DNA of 12,540 nt, from positions 1 through 12,540 of the forward strand of contig DNHN01000225.1 of the NCBI GenBank assembly GCA_003485825.1, read 5' to 3'. A program made the position numbers and the translations under genes. This DNA comes from Bacteroidota bacterium (lineage in GTDB: Bacteria > Bacteroidota > Bacteroidia > NS11-12g > UBA9320). Positions 1-6,436 of the stretch are shown piece after piece. The notes below the pieces were generated by a model. That model saw only the letters and a program-made list of their open reading frames with translations. It did no database searches and had not been told where the DNA came from. The stretch's first letter is position 1, and each line of letters begins with the position of its first letter.

Positions 1-119
1 GGGTTTTGTAAGTTGATAGTGAATCCCGTTGCCGTTATGTTAGGGGTATCATCTGTTTGTCCGGGAACTGCGTGGTAGATTGTCGCCACCACGCTCACCC
101 ATAGTGCTATTGTTTTCAT
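1..119 (-). CDS. Secreted 3D-domain-like protein, N-terminal part only
   Basis: An open frame starts with ATG at 119 and runs off the window edge (39 complete codons), so only the N-terminus is seen. It begins MKTIALWVSVVATIYHAV, a short hydrophobic leader that could be a signal peptide. It continues PGQTDDTPNITATGFTIN, which resembles the opening of 3D (Asp-Asp-Asp) domain proteins, in which a short motif of the type YxxxxxQTDxxPxxTAxG precedes the catalytic-type aspartates of a double-psi beta-barrel. Such proteins act on or near the cell wall. Only two bases separate it from the stop of the upstream 99-aa gene, so it is the last visible gene of the operon starting at 1344. The family call is from motif memory on a fragment; the real domain lies outside the window. 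Confidence 0.55.
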   Translation of the reverse strand, partial: MKTIALWVSVVATIYHAVPGQTDDTPNITATGFTINLQN

Positions 120-121
120 AT

Positions 122-421
122 TTAAGACTCCTCCACATCAATTTTAAATTGTATTTCCTCTTCCAATGTAGTCTTGTAATCTTCAATACGGTCATTCAAT
201 TCATCCGTGGTCAACTTTATATAATTTTCCATATCTTTAAGAAACTCTAAAGTATTCTTCCAATAGTCCATAAGCTCGTATTCGGCGTCATTAGCCCTAG
301 CTGTTTCTATGTATGCCCATCCGACAGCTTCTTCAAGCATATCTCTCATTTCATCTTTAGTTCCGTTTTTCATTATAGGCTCCGCTAACCCTTTCAGGTC
401 AAATTTCTCTTTTATTATCAT
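122..421 (-). CDS. Unknown helical acidic protein, 99 aa
   Basis: I do not recognise a function. The protein is acidic and appears largely helical, with a block NGTKDEMRDMLEEAVGWAYI near residues 19-38 and a charged, coiled-coil-like second half. Its ATG at 421-419 overlaps the TGA of the upstream 51-aa gene in an ATGA junction, which fixes the start and indicates translational coupling. The stop lies two bases before the 3D-domain-like gene. Small acidic proteins of this sort are common fillers in phage early and middle operons; that is context, not a functional assignment. No signal peptide or membrane segment is visible. Confidence 0.72.
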   Translation of the reverse strand: MIIKEKFDLKGLAEPIMKNGTKDEMRDMLEEAVGWAYIETARANDAEYELMDYWKNTLEFLKDMENYIKLTTDELNDRIEDYKTTLEEEIQFKIDVEES

Positions 422-573
422 AATATTCCTTTTCTTCTTAATAATTCTTTTGTTTTAGCCCACCATGTGTTGCGCTCATATTTTAAATTGTACTCTCGTT
501 GTGTGCTTACTTCTATACGAGTAGCGCCATTAGGCTGTTGTATCTGCTCTATATAAATTTTTGGTTTTGGCAT
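418..573 (-). CDS. Small basic unknown protein, 51 aa
   Basis: This short frame fills the gap between its neighbours. It starts at ATG 573-571 (MPKPKIYIEQIQQPNG) and ends at TGA 420-418. The TGA overlaps the ATG of the 99-aa gene (ATGA), and the start lies 44 bases inside the end of the upstream 116-aa gene in another frame. The C-terminus is basic and tryptophan-bearing (YERNTWWAKTKELLRRKGIL). The evidence for coding is that the frame is open across the whole gap and joined at both ends by the overlap geometry used elsewhere in the operon. No function is recognised. Confidence 0.68.
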   Translation of the reverse strand: MPKPKIYIEQIQQPNGATRIEVSTQREYNLKYERNTWWAKTKELLRRKGIL

Positions 574-880
574 CTTTTAAATAATTTATTAATTCGTCTG
601 TATCAATAGATGTAAATCCACCTATGTTCCAATCTTTTAAGTTATCCATGGTATAATCTTCATCATAAGTACACCAATCATATATGGTATAGATATTATC
701 ATTAAATTCAATTACCCATTCTTTCTGTACCTTGTCATCGCTGCTCGCTCTGGCAAATGTAGGTTGTCCTAGTATTCCTACTAAATCATCATACATTAAG
801 CCAAACAACCGGCCGACTAAAAATGTGCCGGTTGTCTTTTCTAAGGCTTCTACTTGGTCTACTATTTCAAAGACTCTCAT
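530..880 (-). CDS. Unknown phage-type acidic protein, 116 aa
   Basis: The function is unknown. The central part, KEWVIEFNDNIYTIYDW followed by CTYDEDYTMDNLKDWNIGG (about residues 53-88), resembles a small conserved protein I associate with Bacteroidota phages: a tryptophan- and tyrosine-rich beta segment followed by an acidic loop. The ATG at 880-878 overlaps the TAA of the upstream 154-aa gene by one base (TAATG), supporting this start. There is no signal peptide, membrane span or catalytic motif. The similarity to other phage proteins is from memory and gives no activity. Confidence 0.75.
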   Translation of the reverse strand: MRVFEIVDQVEALEKTTGTFLVGRLFGLMYDDLVGILGQPTFARASSDDKVQKEWVIEFNDNIYTIYDWCTYDEDYTMDNLKDWNIGGFTSIDTDELINYLKDAKTKNLYRADTTA

Positions 881-1344
881 TACTTCAACAAAGATAAAAC
901 GCTTTTAAAGACGTTTATGTTATCAAACTCTACTTGAGCGCCATTGTCTTTTCTTGCTATCATAGCATTGTTTCTGTTGACAGTAAACGAAATGTTATCG
1001 CTTAAGTCTATCCTTAGACCATAAAGAACATCTGCGAAGTCATTGGATTGTTGCTTAACCACAACGCGGTCTTTCTTTTTAACGTAAGAACTTTTGTATT
1101 TACCGAAGTGTCTTTTCTTTTCAGTTTCTACTCTTTGAGCCATCTTTACATTAGGTATGATTTCTGACCAAACCCAGTGAGGCTTGCTTTCTACACCCAT
1201 GTTTTTGACAATCCTATTTTTCTTAAGAATAGTTATCGTTTGGTAATCACAAGTAGTTTCTTTGTGCCACTTTGTGCTTGCAAAAGAAGGATTGTTGTTG
1301 ATGAAGTTTCTTAGGTCGATTAATTTTTCTAATGTGTTTTTCAT
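880..1344 (-). CDS. Unknown basic protein, 154 aa, first gene of an operon
   Basis: The function is unknown. The protein is lysine/arginine-rich in the middle (KRHFGKYKSSYVKKKDRVVV, about residues 77-96) with tryptophans at about 26, 57 and 59, which might suit nucleic-acid binding, but no known fold is apparent. It is the first gene after a good Bacteroidota-type promoter (about 1386-1417) and leads a coupled run of five small genes down to the window edge. The start at 1344 leaves a leader of roughly 35 bases. The TAA overlaps the next ATG by one base. Confidence 0.75.
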   Translation of the reverse strand: MKNTLEKLIDLRNFINNNPSFASTKWHKETTCDYQTITILKKNRIVKNMGVESKPHWVWSEIIPNVKMAQRVETEKKRHFGKYKSSYVKKKDRVVVKQQSNDFADVLYGLRIDLSDNISFTVNRNNAMIARKDNGAQVEFDNINVFKSVLSLLK

Positions 1345-1385
1345 TTTGATTTGATTTTAATTAACTATTAGTTTTATTTCTTATA

Positions 1386-1417
1386 TAAAAGTAGTAATAA
1401 GTATTTAGTTATGCAAA
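1386..1417 (-). promoter_or_regulatory. Promoter of the leftmost operon
   Basis: On the minus strand TTTG (1417-1414) is followed after exactly 20 bases by TACTTTTA (1393-1386), one mismatch from the Bacteroidota -7 consensus TAnnTTTG. A transcript would start near 1379 and the first ATG lies at 1344. The AT-rich setting and an upstream terminator support an independent promoter here. Confidence 0.6.
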
Positions 1418-1438
1418 CTTTTTAACATTTTTTTTGGG

Positions 1439-1506
1439 GTCGCGCCCTCGGTCTGCGTTGTTTTAGGCGGTGCCCTCGGTCTTCGTGGGCAGTCGCGCCC
1501 TCGGTC
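1439..1506. repeat. Three direct copies of GCGCCCTCGGTC
   Basis: The 12-mer GCGCCCTCGGTC occurs at 1442-1453 and 1495-1506, each as part of the longer TCGCGCCCTCGGTC, and in a variant form (GTGCCCTCGGTC) at 1470-1481. It is strikingly GC-rich against its AT-rich surroundings. A related copy, GCGCCCTTGGTC, sits inside a gene at 5104-5115. Both 1495-1506 and 5104-5115 are followed within 2-5 bases by TGATAGTGA. The block lies between the terminator of one operon and the promoter of the next. Its role is unknown. Confidence 0.75.
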
Positions 1507-1527
1507 GATGATAGTGATTGCCCAGCT

Positions 1528-1557
1528 AAAAAAGCTAGGAGTAAATTAATACTCCTA
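1528..1557 (-). terminator. Rho-independent terminator of the 5244-1564 operon
   Basis: TAGGAGTA (1536-1543) and TACTCCTA (1550-1557) form a perfect 8-bp stem with a 6-base loop. Read on the minus strand the stem is followed by GC and then a run of six T (1533-1528). It lies 7 bases past the stop of the 28-aa membrane peptide. The stem is AT-rich, so it may be only moderately efficient. Confidence 0.65.
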
Positions 1558-1563
1558 ACTTAT

Positions 1564-1650
1564 TTAGTTAGTCATTAAGAACCAGAACATCAATCCTATA
1601 ATTGATAATGTTACTAGGTTTACAATAATTTTAGTAATTGTTTCTTTCAT
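1564..1650 (-). CDS. Tiny single-pass membrane peptide, 28 aa
   Basis: The frame begins MKETITKIIVNLVTLSIIGL and ends FWFLMTN; about residues 7-25 are a continuous hydrophobic stretch that can span a membrane. The ATG (1650-1648) overlaps the TGA of the 32-aa peptide upstream (ATGA), and a terminator follows the stop closely. It is too short for homology-free coding statistics, so the case rests on the hydrophobic design, the overlap geometry and its place as the last frame before the terminator. It could be a holin-like, toxin-like or accessory membrane peptide; nothing in the sequence decides between these. Confidence 0.6.
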   Translation of the reverse strand: MKETITKIIVNLVTLSIIGLMFWFLMTN

Positions 1651-1745
1651 AATGTAGTGATTAGTAAGTAAAATGCAGCTGCTATAGCTGCAATGTTTGT
1701 GATTGCTAGTATTGCAATCCATAAATAGATTAGTAAGTTTTTCAT
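1647..1745 (-). CDS. Tiny single-pass membrane peptide, 32 aa
   Basis: The frame begins MKNLLIYLWIAILAITNIAA and ends IAAAFYLLITTL. Nearly the whole peptide is hydrophobic and alanine/isoleucine/leucine-rich after a single lysine, consistent with one transmembrane helix. Its ATG (1745-1743) overlaps the TGA of the 586-aa gene (ATGA), and its own TGA overlaps the start of the next 28-aa membrane peptide in the same way, so translation of the three is probably coupled. Function unknown. Such pairs of membrane peptides can be toxins, holin/pinholin elements or accessory subunits; these are possibilities only. Confidence 0.62.
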   Translation of the reverse strand: MKNLLIYLWIAILAITNIAAIAAAFYLLITTL

Positions 1746-3502
1746 GATTCTTGAATTTTTGTTATTAGCTCTCCTTGTGTATATGTTTCTGAATTTGCAT
1801 AGTATAGTTTATCACTTATGTTTACTTCTATTGCATTTTCTTTTAGTATCCAATCATTACTTATAAAGCATTCTACAACTTTGTCTAATGGCAAGTAGTC
1901 TTGCTCTGCTTCTGAATATACTACATCATCTTCATGAACAGACTCACCAAGATACTCAGAATATCTTATGCAGTCAGCATCTTGAGGGTAGTATATACCT
2001 CCTATAAGTTTTGATTCATCTACTAGTATATACTCATTTTCGTATTCTGAATATACAATGTCATCAGAGTCTCGAGAGTACCAACGATCATCTACTTCTA
2101 TTGCGTCATCCATTAGTTCATAGACACAATCTTCTGTATATACGCAATCATCTGTATGATGCCATTCATCATATCTTTCTACATGGCAAGCATAGTCTAC
2201 ATGTTCTCTAGTACCGTTTTCTAATACTACATAATCTTCATCATCAAGATATCCGTTTGTACTTTCTAATACATAATCATAATCTTTGTTGTTGTATATT
2301 CTTATATGTGTAGAATCACATAGATCGTCATCAGTTGATTTGAACGTATCCATATATGGATAAGCTTCATATGGTCCTTTTACATCTATCCACATTTCCA
2401 TTTTTTCTTTTGATTTGCTTGAGTTGGGCATTATTACCAAGTCTGCATCAGAGTAGTTTTGATGTGCTTTGTGGAAGTAGTTGTTGTTGTATGCCCATGT
2501 TTTGAATGCTTCAATAGTAATGTCATTGCCATAGATTCTATCCATGAGTTTTATTGGTTCATCATAATTGTCAGTGTGTACTTCATCCCAAAGTAATGCT
2601 CTACCCATTACTTTTCTGTCTCTATTTAGTGCGATAAGCATTTTAGCATTTTGCTCATACAATCCAAAGAATGTTTGGCAGCATGATCCTCTCATACATG
2701 ATGAATTCAGGCTACCAGCATTGTTAGCATATGTATTTCCATGATAGTATTTAGTTATGTCAGTACCTGTTACTACTATGAATTCGCCACAGAATTTGAA
2801 TTTTTCTGATAGTTTGTTTGATAGTGTTTCCACATCTTTTTCTGTTATGTCATATACGCTACTGAATATTTTTCTAATACCCTTACCGTATTTTATTTCT
2901 TGTCTACCAGTTTTTTCCCATGTGTCGTTATCAGTTGTTACAGACTCTTTGTTTGAAGGAAGGTACGTCATAGTACCGTCTTTTTTGATAGTGAAGTTTC
3001 TATCTGTTCCTTTTTCGAACTCTTTGTACTTTAGATGTTTTGTAAGAGACCTGAATAAATTACCGTTGTCTATAGGACTAAGGTCGTAAGCTATGTTTTG
3101 TATTGAGTCATACAGTGATGATGAAAGGATTTTGTATTTAAGTTTTGCTACATGACCAATGGCCGCATTAAAGGATACATTTATTACATCGTCGCTTATT
3201 ACATTGTCATAAGCACTTTGTTTTAGGTATAAGTTTGAGTGGTTGAAGTTTTCTCCTTCAATATCTATGTTTATACCTTCTCCATTTACTAGCTTTTTTC
3301 CTAATAGATTTAGTTGCCTTCTTGAACAATGGTCGTGCAAGAAGTTCATGTATCTTCTGAAATGATATTCTAGGTCACCAGTATCTGAAGTCATATTAAG
3401 CAAGTAGTTTTTGTTTGCTTTAGCAATCTTTGGAAGCTCTATCTCGAATAGTTTGTAGGCTTCTACGTTAGTTATATATAACTGTCTATTTATATTCTTC
3501 AT
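1742..3502 (-). CDS. Large acidic repeat protein of unknown function, 586 aa
   Basis: The function is unknown. The N-terminal third appears helical. A central domain (about residues 240-350) carries VVTGTDITKYYHG, SCMRGSCC near 268-275, then MLIALNRDRKVMGRALLW (288-305) and LMDRIYGNDITIEAFKTWA (319-337). This order of motifs resembles a hypothetical phage family I have seen described only as uncharacterised. From about 415 the C-terminal part becomes very acidic and tyrosine-rich, with degenerate repeats built around DD-x-VYSEYE-x-EYIL-x-D (for example 478-495 and 509-541). The start at 3502 overlaps the end of the peptidase gene by 17 bases, and the stop overlaps the 32-aa peptide start. Coupling to a peptidase may mean the two act on a shared pathway; that is inference. 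Confidence 0.85.
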   Translation of the reverse strand: MKNINRQLYITNVEAYKLFEIELPKIAKANKNYLLNMTSDTGDLEYHFRRYMNFLHDHCSRRQLNLLGKKLVNGEGINIDIEGENFNHSNLYLKQSAYDNVISDDVINVSFNAAIGHVAKLKYKILSSSLYDSIQNIAYDLSPIDNGNLFRSLTKHLKYKEFEKGTDRNFTIKKDGTMTYLPSNKESVTTDNDTWEKTGRQEIKYGKGIRKIFSSVYDITEKDVETLSNKLSEKFKFCGEFIVVTGTDITKYYHGNTYANNAGSLNSSCMRGSCCQTFFGLYEQNAKMLIALNRDRKVMGRALLWDEVHTDNYDEPIKLMDRIYGNDITIEAFKTWAYNNNYFHKAHQNYSDADLVIMPNSSKSKEKMEMWIDVKGPYEAYPYMDTFKSTDDDLCDSTHIRIYNNKDYDYVLESTNGYLDDEDYVVLENGTREHVDYACHVERYDEWHHTDDCVYTEDCVYELMDDAIEVDDRWYSRDSDDIVYSEYENEYILVDESKLIGGIYYPQDADCIRYSEYLGESVHEDDVVYSEAEQDYLPLDKVVECFISNDWILKENAIEVNISDKLYYANSETYTQGELITKIQES

Positions 3503-4454
3503 TTTCTATAGTTTTTGATTCATATTCACATTCTAAGCAGTAGTGTATGTTATCCCAATGATCGAAGTATAATTGTTCTTGGCTACACTTTGGACATGTT
3601 GTTGCTCTGTCTATCTCTGCAATGACTTCATCATTTGGAATGACCTTATCATCGTAGTAGTGGTCATAGTAGCCGTCGTAGTAGTGTTGATAGTGACTAT
3701 ATGTCTTGATAACTTTTCTATCTATAGTATATCGCTTGTCGAATGTAGCATCGAATATCTCCATGCACATTTCCATAGTATTGTATACATCTGAAATAGA
3801 TATGTACTCGTTGTCAGAGTGTGGGTCATAGTAGCCACACGACATATTAGCACAACATACATCATTGTTTTGTGCTATCTTGAGAACATCGGTAAGTCCA
3901 CCGTAGGTTTCTTTGTAACCGAACTCTGTTAGTATTGGGTTTAGAACTGCTTGCAGTTCTTCACCATACATTACTGTACCTGATATGTCGTTGACGAAGT
4001 CATTATTACCGCGTCTGTCACACTCTAGAACAATAGTAGAGTCATTGAAGAAGTCGAAGTCTGCTTTAGAACTACCTACACAACCAACTTCTTCGTCTAA
4101 GAAGAATACTGCTTTGAAGTTTTTGTATTCCTCTAGCATTTGCAGGGTAATCCATATACCTACTTTGTCATCACCACCGATGCCTAAGCGTTCCATTGTT
4201 ACTCTATCAATGGCAAACATGTTGTCACCTGATATGTGAACCTCCATGTTGTCATTGATATCGTGAACAGTATCTATATGACAAACCATAGTTGGGTATA
4301 ACTCAGCTTCGCCCTTCTTGACGTATATGTTGCCATACTGGTCTTTAGTGTAGGCTAAGCCTTTTAGTTTAAGACTGTTCTCGATGAACAGTTGCATTCT
4401 GCCGGTATTGTAAGATACCGATTGTACTGACATTAGTGATTGTAAATTATCCAT
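3486..4454 (-). CDS. M20/M28-like zinc peptidase with C-terminal zinc ribbon
   Basis: This 322-aa protein has the ordered metal-site motifs of the co-catalytic zinc peptidases (M20/M28, peptidase T-like): CHIDTVHD with H59 and D61, GGDDKVG with D95 or D96 as the bridging residue, DEEVGCVGS with E121/E122 as general base and ligand, CDRRG with D146, and DPHSDNEY with H212. These enzymes cleave amino-terminal residues from peptides or hydrolyse related amide bonds. It is shorter than many family members and seems to lack the usual large dimerisation insert. A tyrosine/histidine-rich linker (about 252-270) leads to a C-terminal CPKC...CLEC ribbon (C287, C290, C306, C309), an unusual addition. 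It overlaps the upstream 61-aa gene by 8 bases and the downstream repeat gene by 17. No signal peptide is visible, so it should act in the cytoplasm. The substrate is unknown. Confidence 0.85.
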   Translation of the reverse strand: MDNLQSLMSVQSVSYNTGRMQLFIENSLKLKGLAYTKDQYGNIYVKKGEAELYPTMVCHIDTVHDINDNMEVHISGDNMFAIDRVTMERLGIGGDDKVGIWITLQMLEEYKNFKAVFFLDEEVGCVGSSKADFDFFNDSTIVLECDRRGNNDFVNDISGTVMYGEELQAVLNPILTEFGYKETYGGLTDVLKIAQNNDVCCANMSCGYYDPHSDNEYISISDVYNTMEMCMEIFDATFDKRYTIDRKVIKTYSHYQHYYDGYYDHYYDDKVIPNDEVIAEIDRATTCPKCSQEQLYFDHWDNIHYCLECEYESKTIENEEYK

Positions 4455-4632
4455 TATTATATTGATTGTAAAGGTCTATGGCCTCTTGTTTATTTTTTGC
4501 AAAGAACAGCTCTCTGCTGCTCAGGTCACCCTCTACCCATGTGTGTAGTTGGTCTATACTATCGCGTCCAAACTTGCTTGGATACGCAATAATTATCTCA
4601 GTTGAATCGTTTAGTATATATAGTGTTTTCAT
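4447..4632 (-). CDS. Small unknown protein, 61 aa
   Basis: The function is unknown. I start the gene at ATG 4632 (MKTLYILNDSTEIIIAYPSK) rather than at the in-frame ATG 72 bases upstream, because the longer form would run deep into the preceding 120-aa gene, while this start sits four bases after that gene's stop. The protein has a compact alpha/beta look: a beta-like start, then a helix near the end (KNKQEAIDLYNQYNNG). Its stop overlaps the start of the peptidase gene by 8 bases. Confidence 0.7.
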   Translation of the reverse strand: MKTLYILNDSTEIIIAYPSKFGRDSIDQLHTWVEGDLSSRELFFAKNKQEAIDLYNQYNNG

Positions 4633-4636
4633 AATA

Positions 4637-4999
4637 TTATTTTTTAAAAAGGTGTTCTGGAATTTTAGGTGTTTTTTTACATACCCACCATTCAGATCCA
4701 TCATATTCTTTTCTTTCTAACCATGAGCCGTCTTTCATCCATACGGTACCATATAGATATTGAAGCCCATAGCCGTTGGGATATTCGAAATCTAGACTAT
4801 CTAAAAAATAATGAACTTGTTCAAGTGAATAAGGCTCAGACACAACAGGAAGGTTTATGTGCTTCGATTCGAACTCATCATTGTCTTCGTCGTAGTCTTT
4901 ATCTCCGTAAATAATTTCTGCAGCTAAAATTTCGCTGACGAAGTTATTTCCGTATATTTCTAATAATCTTCTTTGTAATTCTTTATTTGCGTTTATCAT
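4637..4999 (-). CDS. Unknown acidic protein, 120 aa
   Basis: The function is unknown. The protein is acidic, with an aspartate/glutamate-rich stretch GDKDYDEDNDEFESKH near residues 32-47, and its C-terminal half is rich in tryptophan and tyrosine (WMKDGSWLERKEYDGSEWW, about 87-105). Its ATG at 4999-4997 overlaps the TGA of the 82-aa gene upstream (ATGA), so it belongs to the same coupled operon. No membrane segment or signal peptide is seen. Confidence 0.75.
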   Translation of the reverse strand: MINANKELQRRLLEIYGNNFVSEILAAEIIYGDKDYDEDNDEFESKHINLPVVSEPYSLEQVHYFLDSLDFEYPNGYGLQYLYGTVWMKDGSWLERKEYDGSEWWVCKKTPKIPEHLFKK

Positions 5000-5244
5000 A
5001 CCATTGAGATTAATTTGTTAGCTGTTTCTTGGATTTTATCCTTGTACTCTAGAAGTTTAGCCTCTAGTAGCCAGGCAGGAACATTAGCCTCTGCATGGTC
5101 ATCGCGCCCTTGGTCTTTTATGATAGTGACCTGGGAGGTGGGCAGATACGTCTCGCTCATTAGGAGTACGTCGTTTAACATTACGTTTTGAACATAGATG
5201 GCTTTGCCAATCTGAGTTGCGGAATTGAATTTGATTTTTAACAT
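4996..5244 (-). CDS. Small unknown protein, 82 aa, first gene of the peptidase operon
   Basis: The function is unknown. I choose ATG 5244 (MLKIKFNSATQIGKAIYVQN) because the longer frame starting at 5391 would have to be read through the strong terminator at 5332-5356. The protein looks like a small beta domain followed by a C-terminal helix (AWLLEAKLLEYKDKIQETAN). Its coding sequence holds a TGATAGTGA nonamer (5121-5129) and a GCGCCCTTGGTC repeat (5104-5115) that encode VTIIKDQGRDD. No good promoter could be placed in the AT-rich leader, although one is expected there because a terminator lies just upstream. Confidence 0.72.
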   Translation of the reverse strand: MLKIKFNSATQIGKAIYVQNVMLNDVLLMSETYLPTSQVTIIKDQGRDDHAEANVPAWLLEAKLLEYKDKIQETANKLISMV

Positions 5245-5331
5245 GATAATAAAGATTAAATTAATAAAAAATTTTATAAATAACAACTGCGAAGCAGCAT
5301 AAATCGGTGTTGTATTTTCTACGTCACACAT

Positions 5332-5356
5332 AAAAAAAAAGCCCCCCGAAGGGGGC
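5332..5356 (-). terminator. Strong UUCG-capped terminator
   Basis: Read on the minus strand, GCCCCC (5356-5351), the loop TTCG, then GGGGGC (5346-5341) form a six-bp all-GC stem with the very stable C(UUCG)G tetraloop, followed by nine consecutive T (5340-5332). This is a classic intrinsic terminator, placed 6 bases after the stop of the 229-aa gene. Confidence 0.93.
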
Positions 5357-5362
5357 ATATTA

Positions 5363-6052
5363 TTAGTAATAGTTTTGCATTGTATCATCAATCTCTGGAG
5401 TTCTTTTGAGATTCATTAGGAAATCATTTGTAGCTACATTAGAGTATCCATTGAACTCTTCTTGTATTTCTAATTGAAGAGTACTACCATACATCATTTC
5501 ATCATCTCCATGAAGATCTCTTTTTCTTTCATCTGAGTATTTTGTAGCGTCTGCTGATTTCTCTTCTATGATAGTGACTGGATTGTTGTCATTAACGAAT
5601 AAGTCTAGCTGATCTACATTGGATGTTCTCCATGTTTTAAGATTCTTAGACATCCATTCTGGTATGAAGAACTTGAATCTTTGGTGGTATTCATCCATCT
5701 CTCTTGTTTGTTTGTTGTATATCTGAACTACCTCTGGTGTAGTTTCTGAGAATGTTATCTGCTGCTCATTGCCAGGTTCTAATATTCTAGATTCAAAGTT
5801 AGCGTAAGCTTTGTCTTTGTTCATTTCTTTCTTAGTTCCTTCTTTCCAGTCTGTACCTATGTACCTCCACTCGTATACTGTACCTGTGTACCAGCGGAAT
5901 GGTATGTAACAATCTCTGTACTGGATTGTTTTGGTTGATCCAGTTTCTGGATTGTATTCTTTAGAGAATACTTGAGCGATACGGATAGATTGACTACCAT
6001 CTGTTTTCTTTACTCTTTCTGTTACTGTGCATTCGATTGTGATAAACTTCAT
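5363..6052 (-). CDS. Unknown acidic protein, 229 aa, single-gene transcript
   Basis: I do not recognise a function. I start at ATG 6052 (MKFITIECTVTERVKK); the extended frame from 6124 would add a cysteine-rich segment with no protein-like character. The first half is beta-rich with several tryptophans (WYTGTVYEWRYIGTDW, about 78-93 counting from the longer frame, so about 54-69 here); the rest is strongly charged with a hydrophilic acidic C-terminus. It stands alone, with the gene-free region upstream and a strong terminator directly downstream, which suggests separate and possibly high-level expression. A nucleic-acid-binding or virion accessory role is conceivable but unsupported. It holds a TGATAGTGA nonamer at 5569-5577. 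Confidence 0.8.
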   Translation of the reverse strand: MKFITIECTVTERVKKTDGSQSIRIAQVFSKEYNPETGSTKTIQYRDCYIPFRWYTGTVYEWRYIGTDWKEGTKKEMNKDKAYANFESRILEPGNEQQITFSETTPEVVQIYNKQTREMDEYHQRFKFFIPEWMSKNLKTWRTSNVDQLDLFVNDNNPVTIIEEKSADATKYSDERKRDLHGDDEMMYGSTLQLEIQEEFNGYSNVATNDFLMNLKRTPEIDDTMQNYY

Positions 6053-6310
6053 AATAAATAAATTTAAATTAATAATAATGTTAAATGTTGAATCTAAACA
6101 ACAACACTCACAGCGCAACCGCAAGTGGAAGCGAATGCTTTCACGCCGTACAAATTGTCATCTGCAAGTGTCCATGTCATTTTAGAATAAAATGAACGGA
6201 CCCGAAGGGCAAGCAATTGCGAACAGCGATTGTGAAGTACTTGTTGATCACAATTTTATCGAACGATAGTGAAGACGGTTATATTTCACGCTTGTTGTGT
6301 GATTAATAGG

Positions 6311-6338
6311 GAATTTTTTTTGGTCTCGAAAAAAATTC
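6311..6338. repeat. AT-only perfect inverted repeat
   Basis: GAATTTTTTT (6311-6320) and AAAAAAATTC (6329-6338) are perfect reverse complements around the 8-base loop TGGTCTCG. The stem is almost entirely A/T. It could act as a transcript-end structure or a DNA-unwinding element. Confidence 0.6.
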
Positions 6339-6394
6339 ATCTTCAACTGAGCCGCGATAGCGGTGAACCGTGTCGCAAAAGTCTAAAGACGTAA

Positions 6395-6436
6395 AATAAC
6401 ACTCACCAGCTTTTTTGCTGTGTGAGTTATTTTTTT
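6395..6436 (+). terminator. Terminator-like hairpin, plus-strand orientation
   Basis: AATAACACTCACCAGC (6395-6410), a TTTTTT loop, and GCTGTGTGAGTTATT (from 6417) pair over about 14 bp with one bulge, followed by a run of seven T (6430-6436) on the plus strand. The minus-strand side also has T-rich sequence after the stem (TTTTA), so it may work in both directions. No plus-strand gene ends just before it, which makes its role unclear. Confidence 0.6.

Noticed and set aside
2011..2211. Plus-strand open frame of 66 codons
   Set aside because: It lies fully inside the well-supported minus-strand 586-aa gene and has low-complexity, histidine/leucine-rich translation typical of an antisense shadow. 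The same applies to plus-strand frames at 2757-3089, 3573-3794, 3985-4239, 4478-4720, 4669-4914 and 7026-7226, and to minus-strand frames inside groEL and the right operon.
5245..5391. N-terminal extension of the 82-aa gene to ATG 5391
   Set aside because: Translation would cross the strong UUCG-capped terminator and overlap the end of the previous gene; transcripts reaching it should be rare.
6053..6124. N-terminal extension of the 229-aa gene, and a TAAATTTA box at 6059-6066 as its promoter
   Set aside because: The extension adds a cysteine-rich segment without protein character, and the box lies only about 7 bases from the chosen ATG with no TTG at the proper distance.
6192..6269. 25-aa plus-strand frame starting MNGPEGQAIANSD
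   Set aside because: It has no promoter or coupling to another gene and overlaps several hairpins; chance frame more likely.
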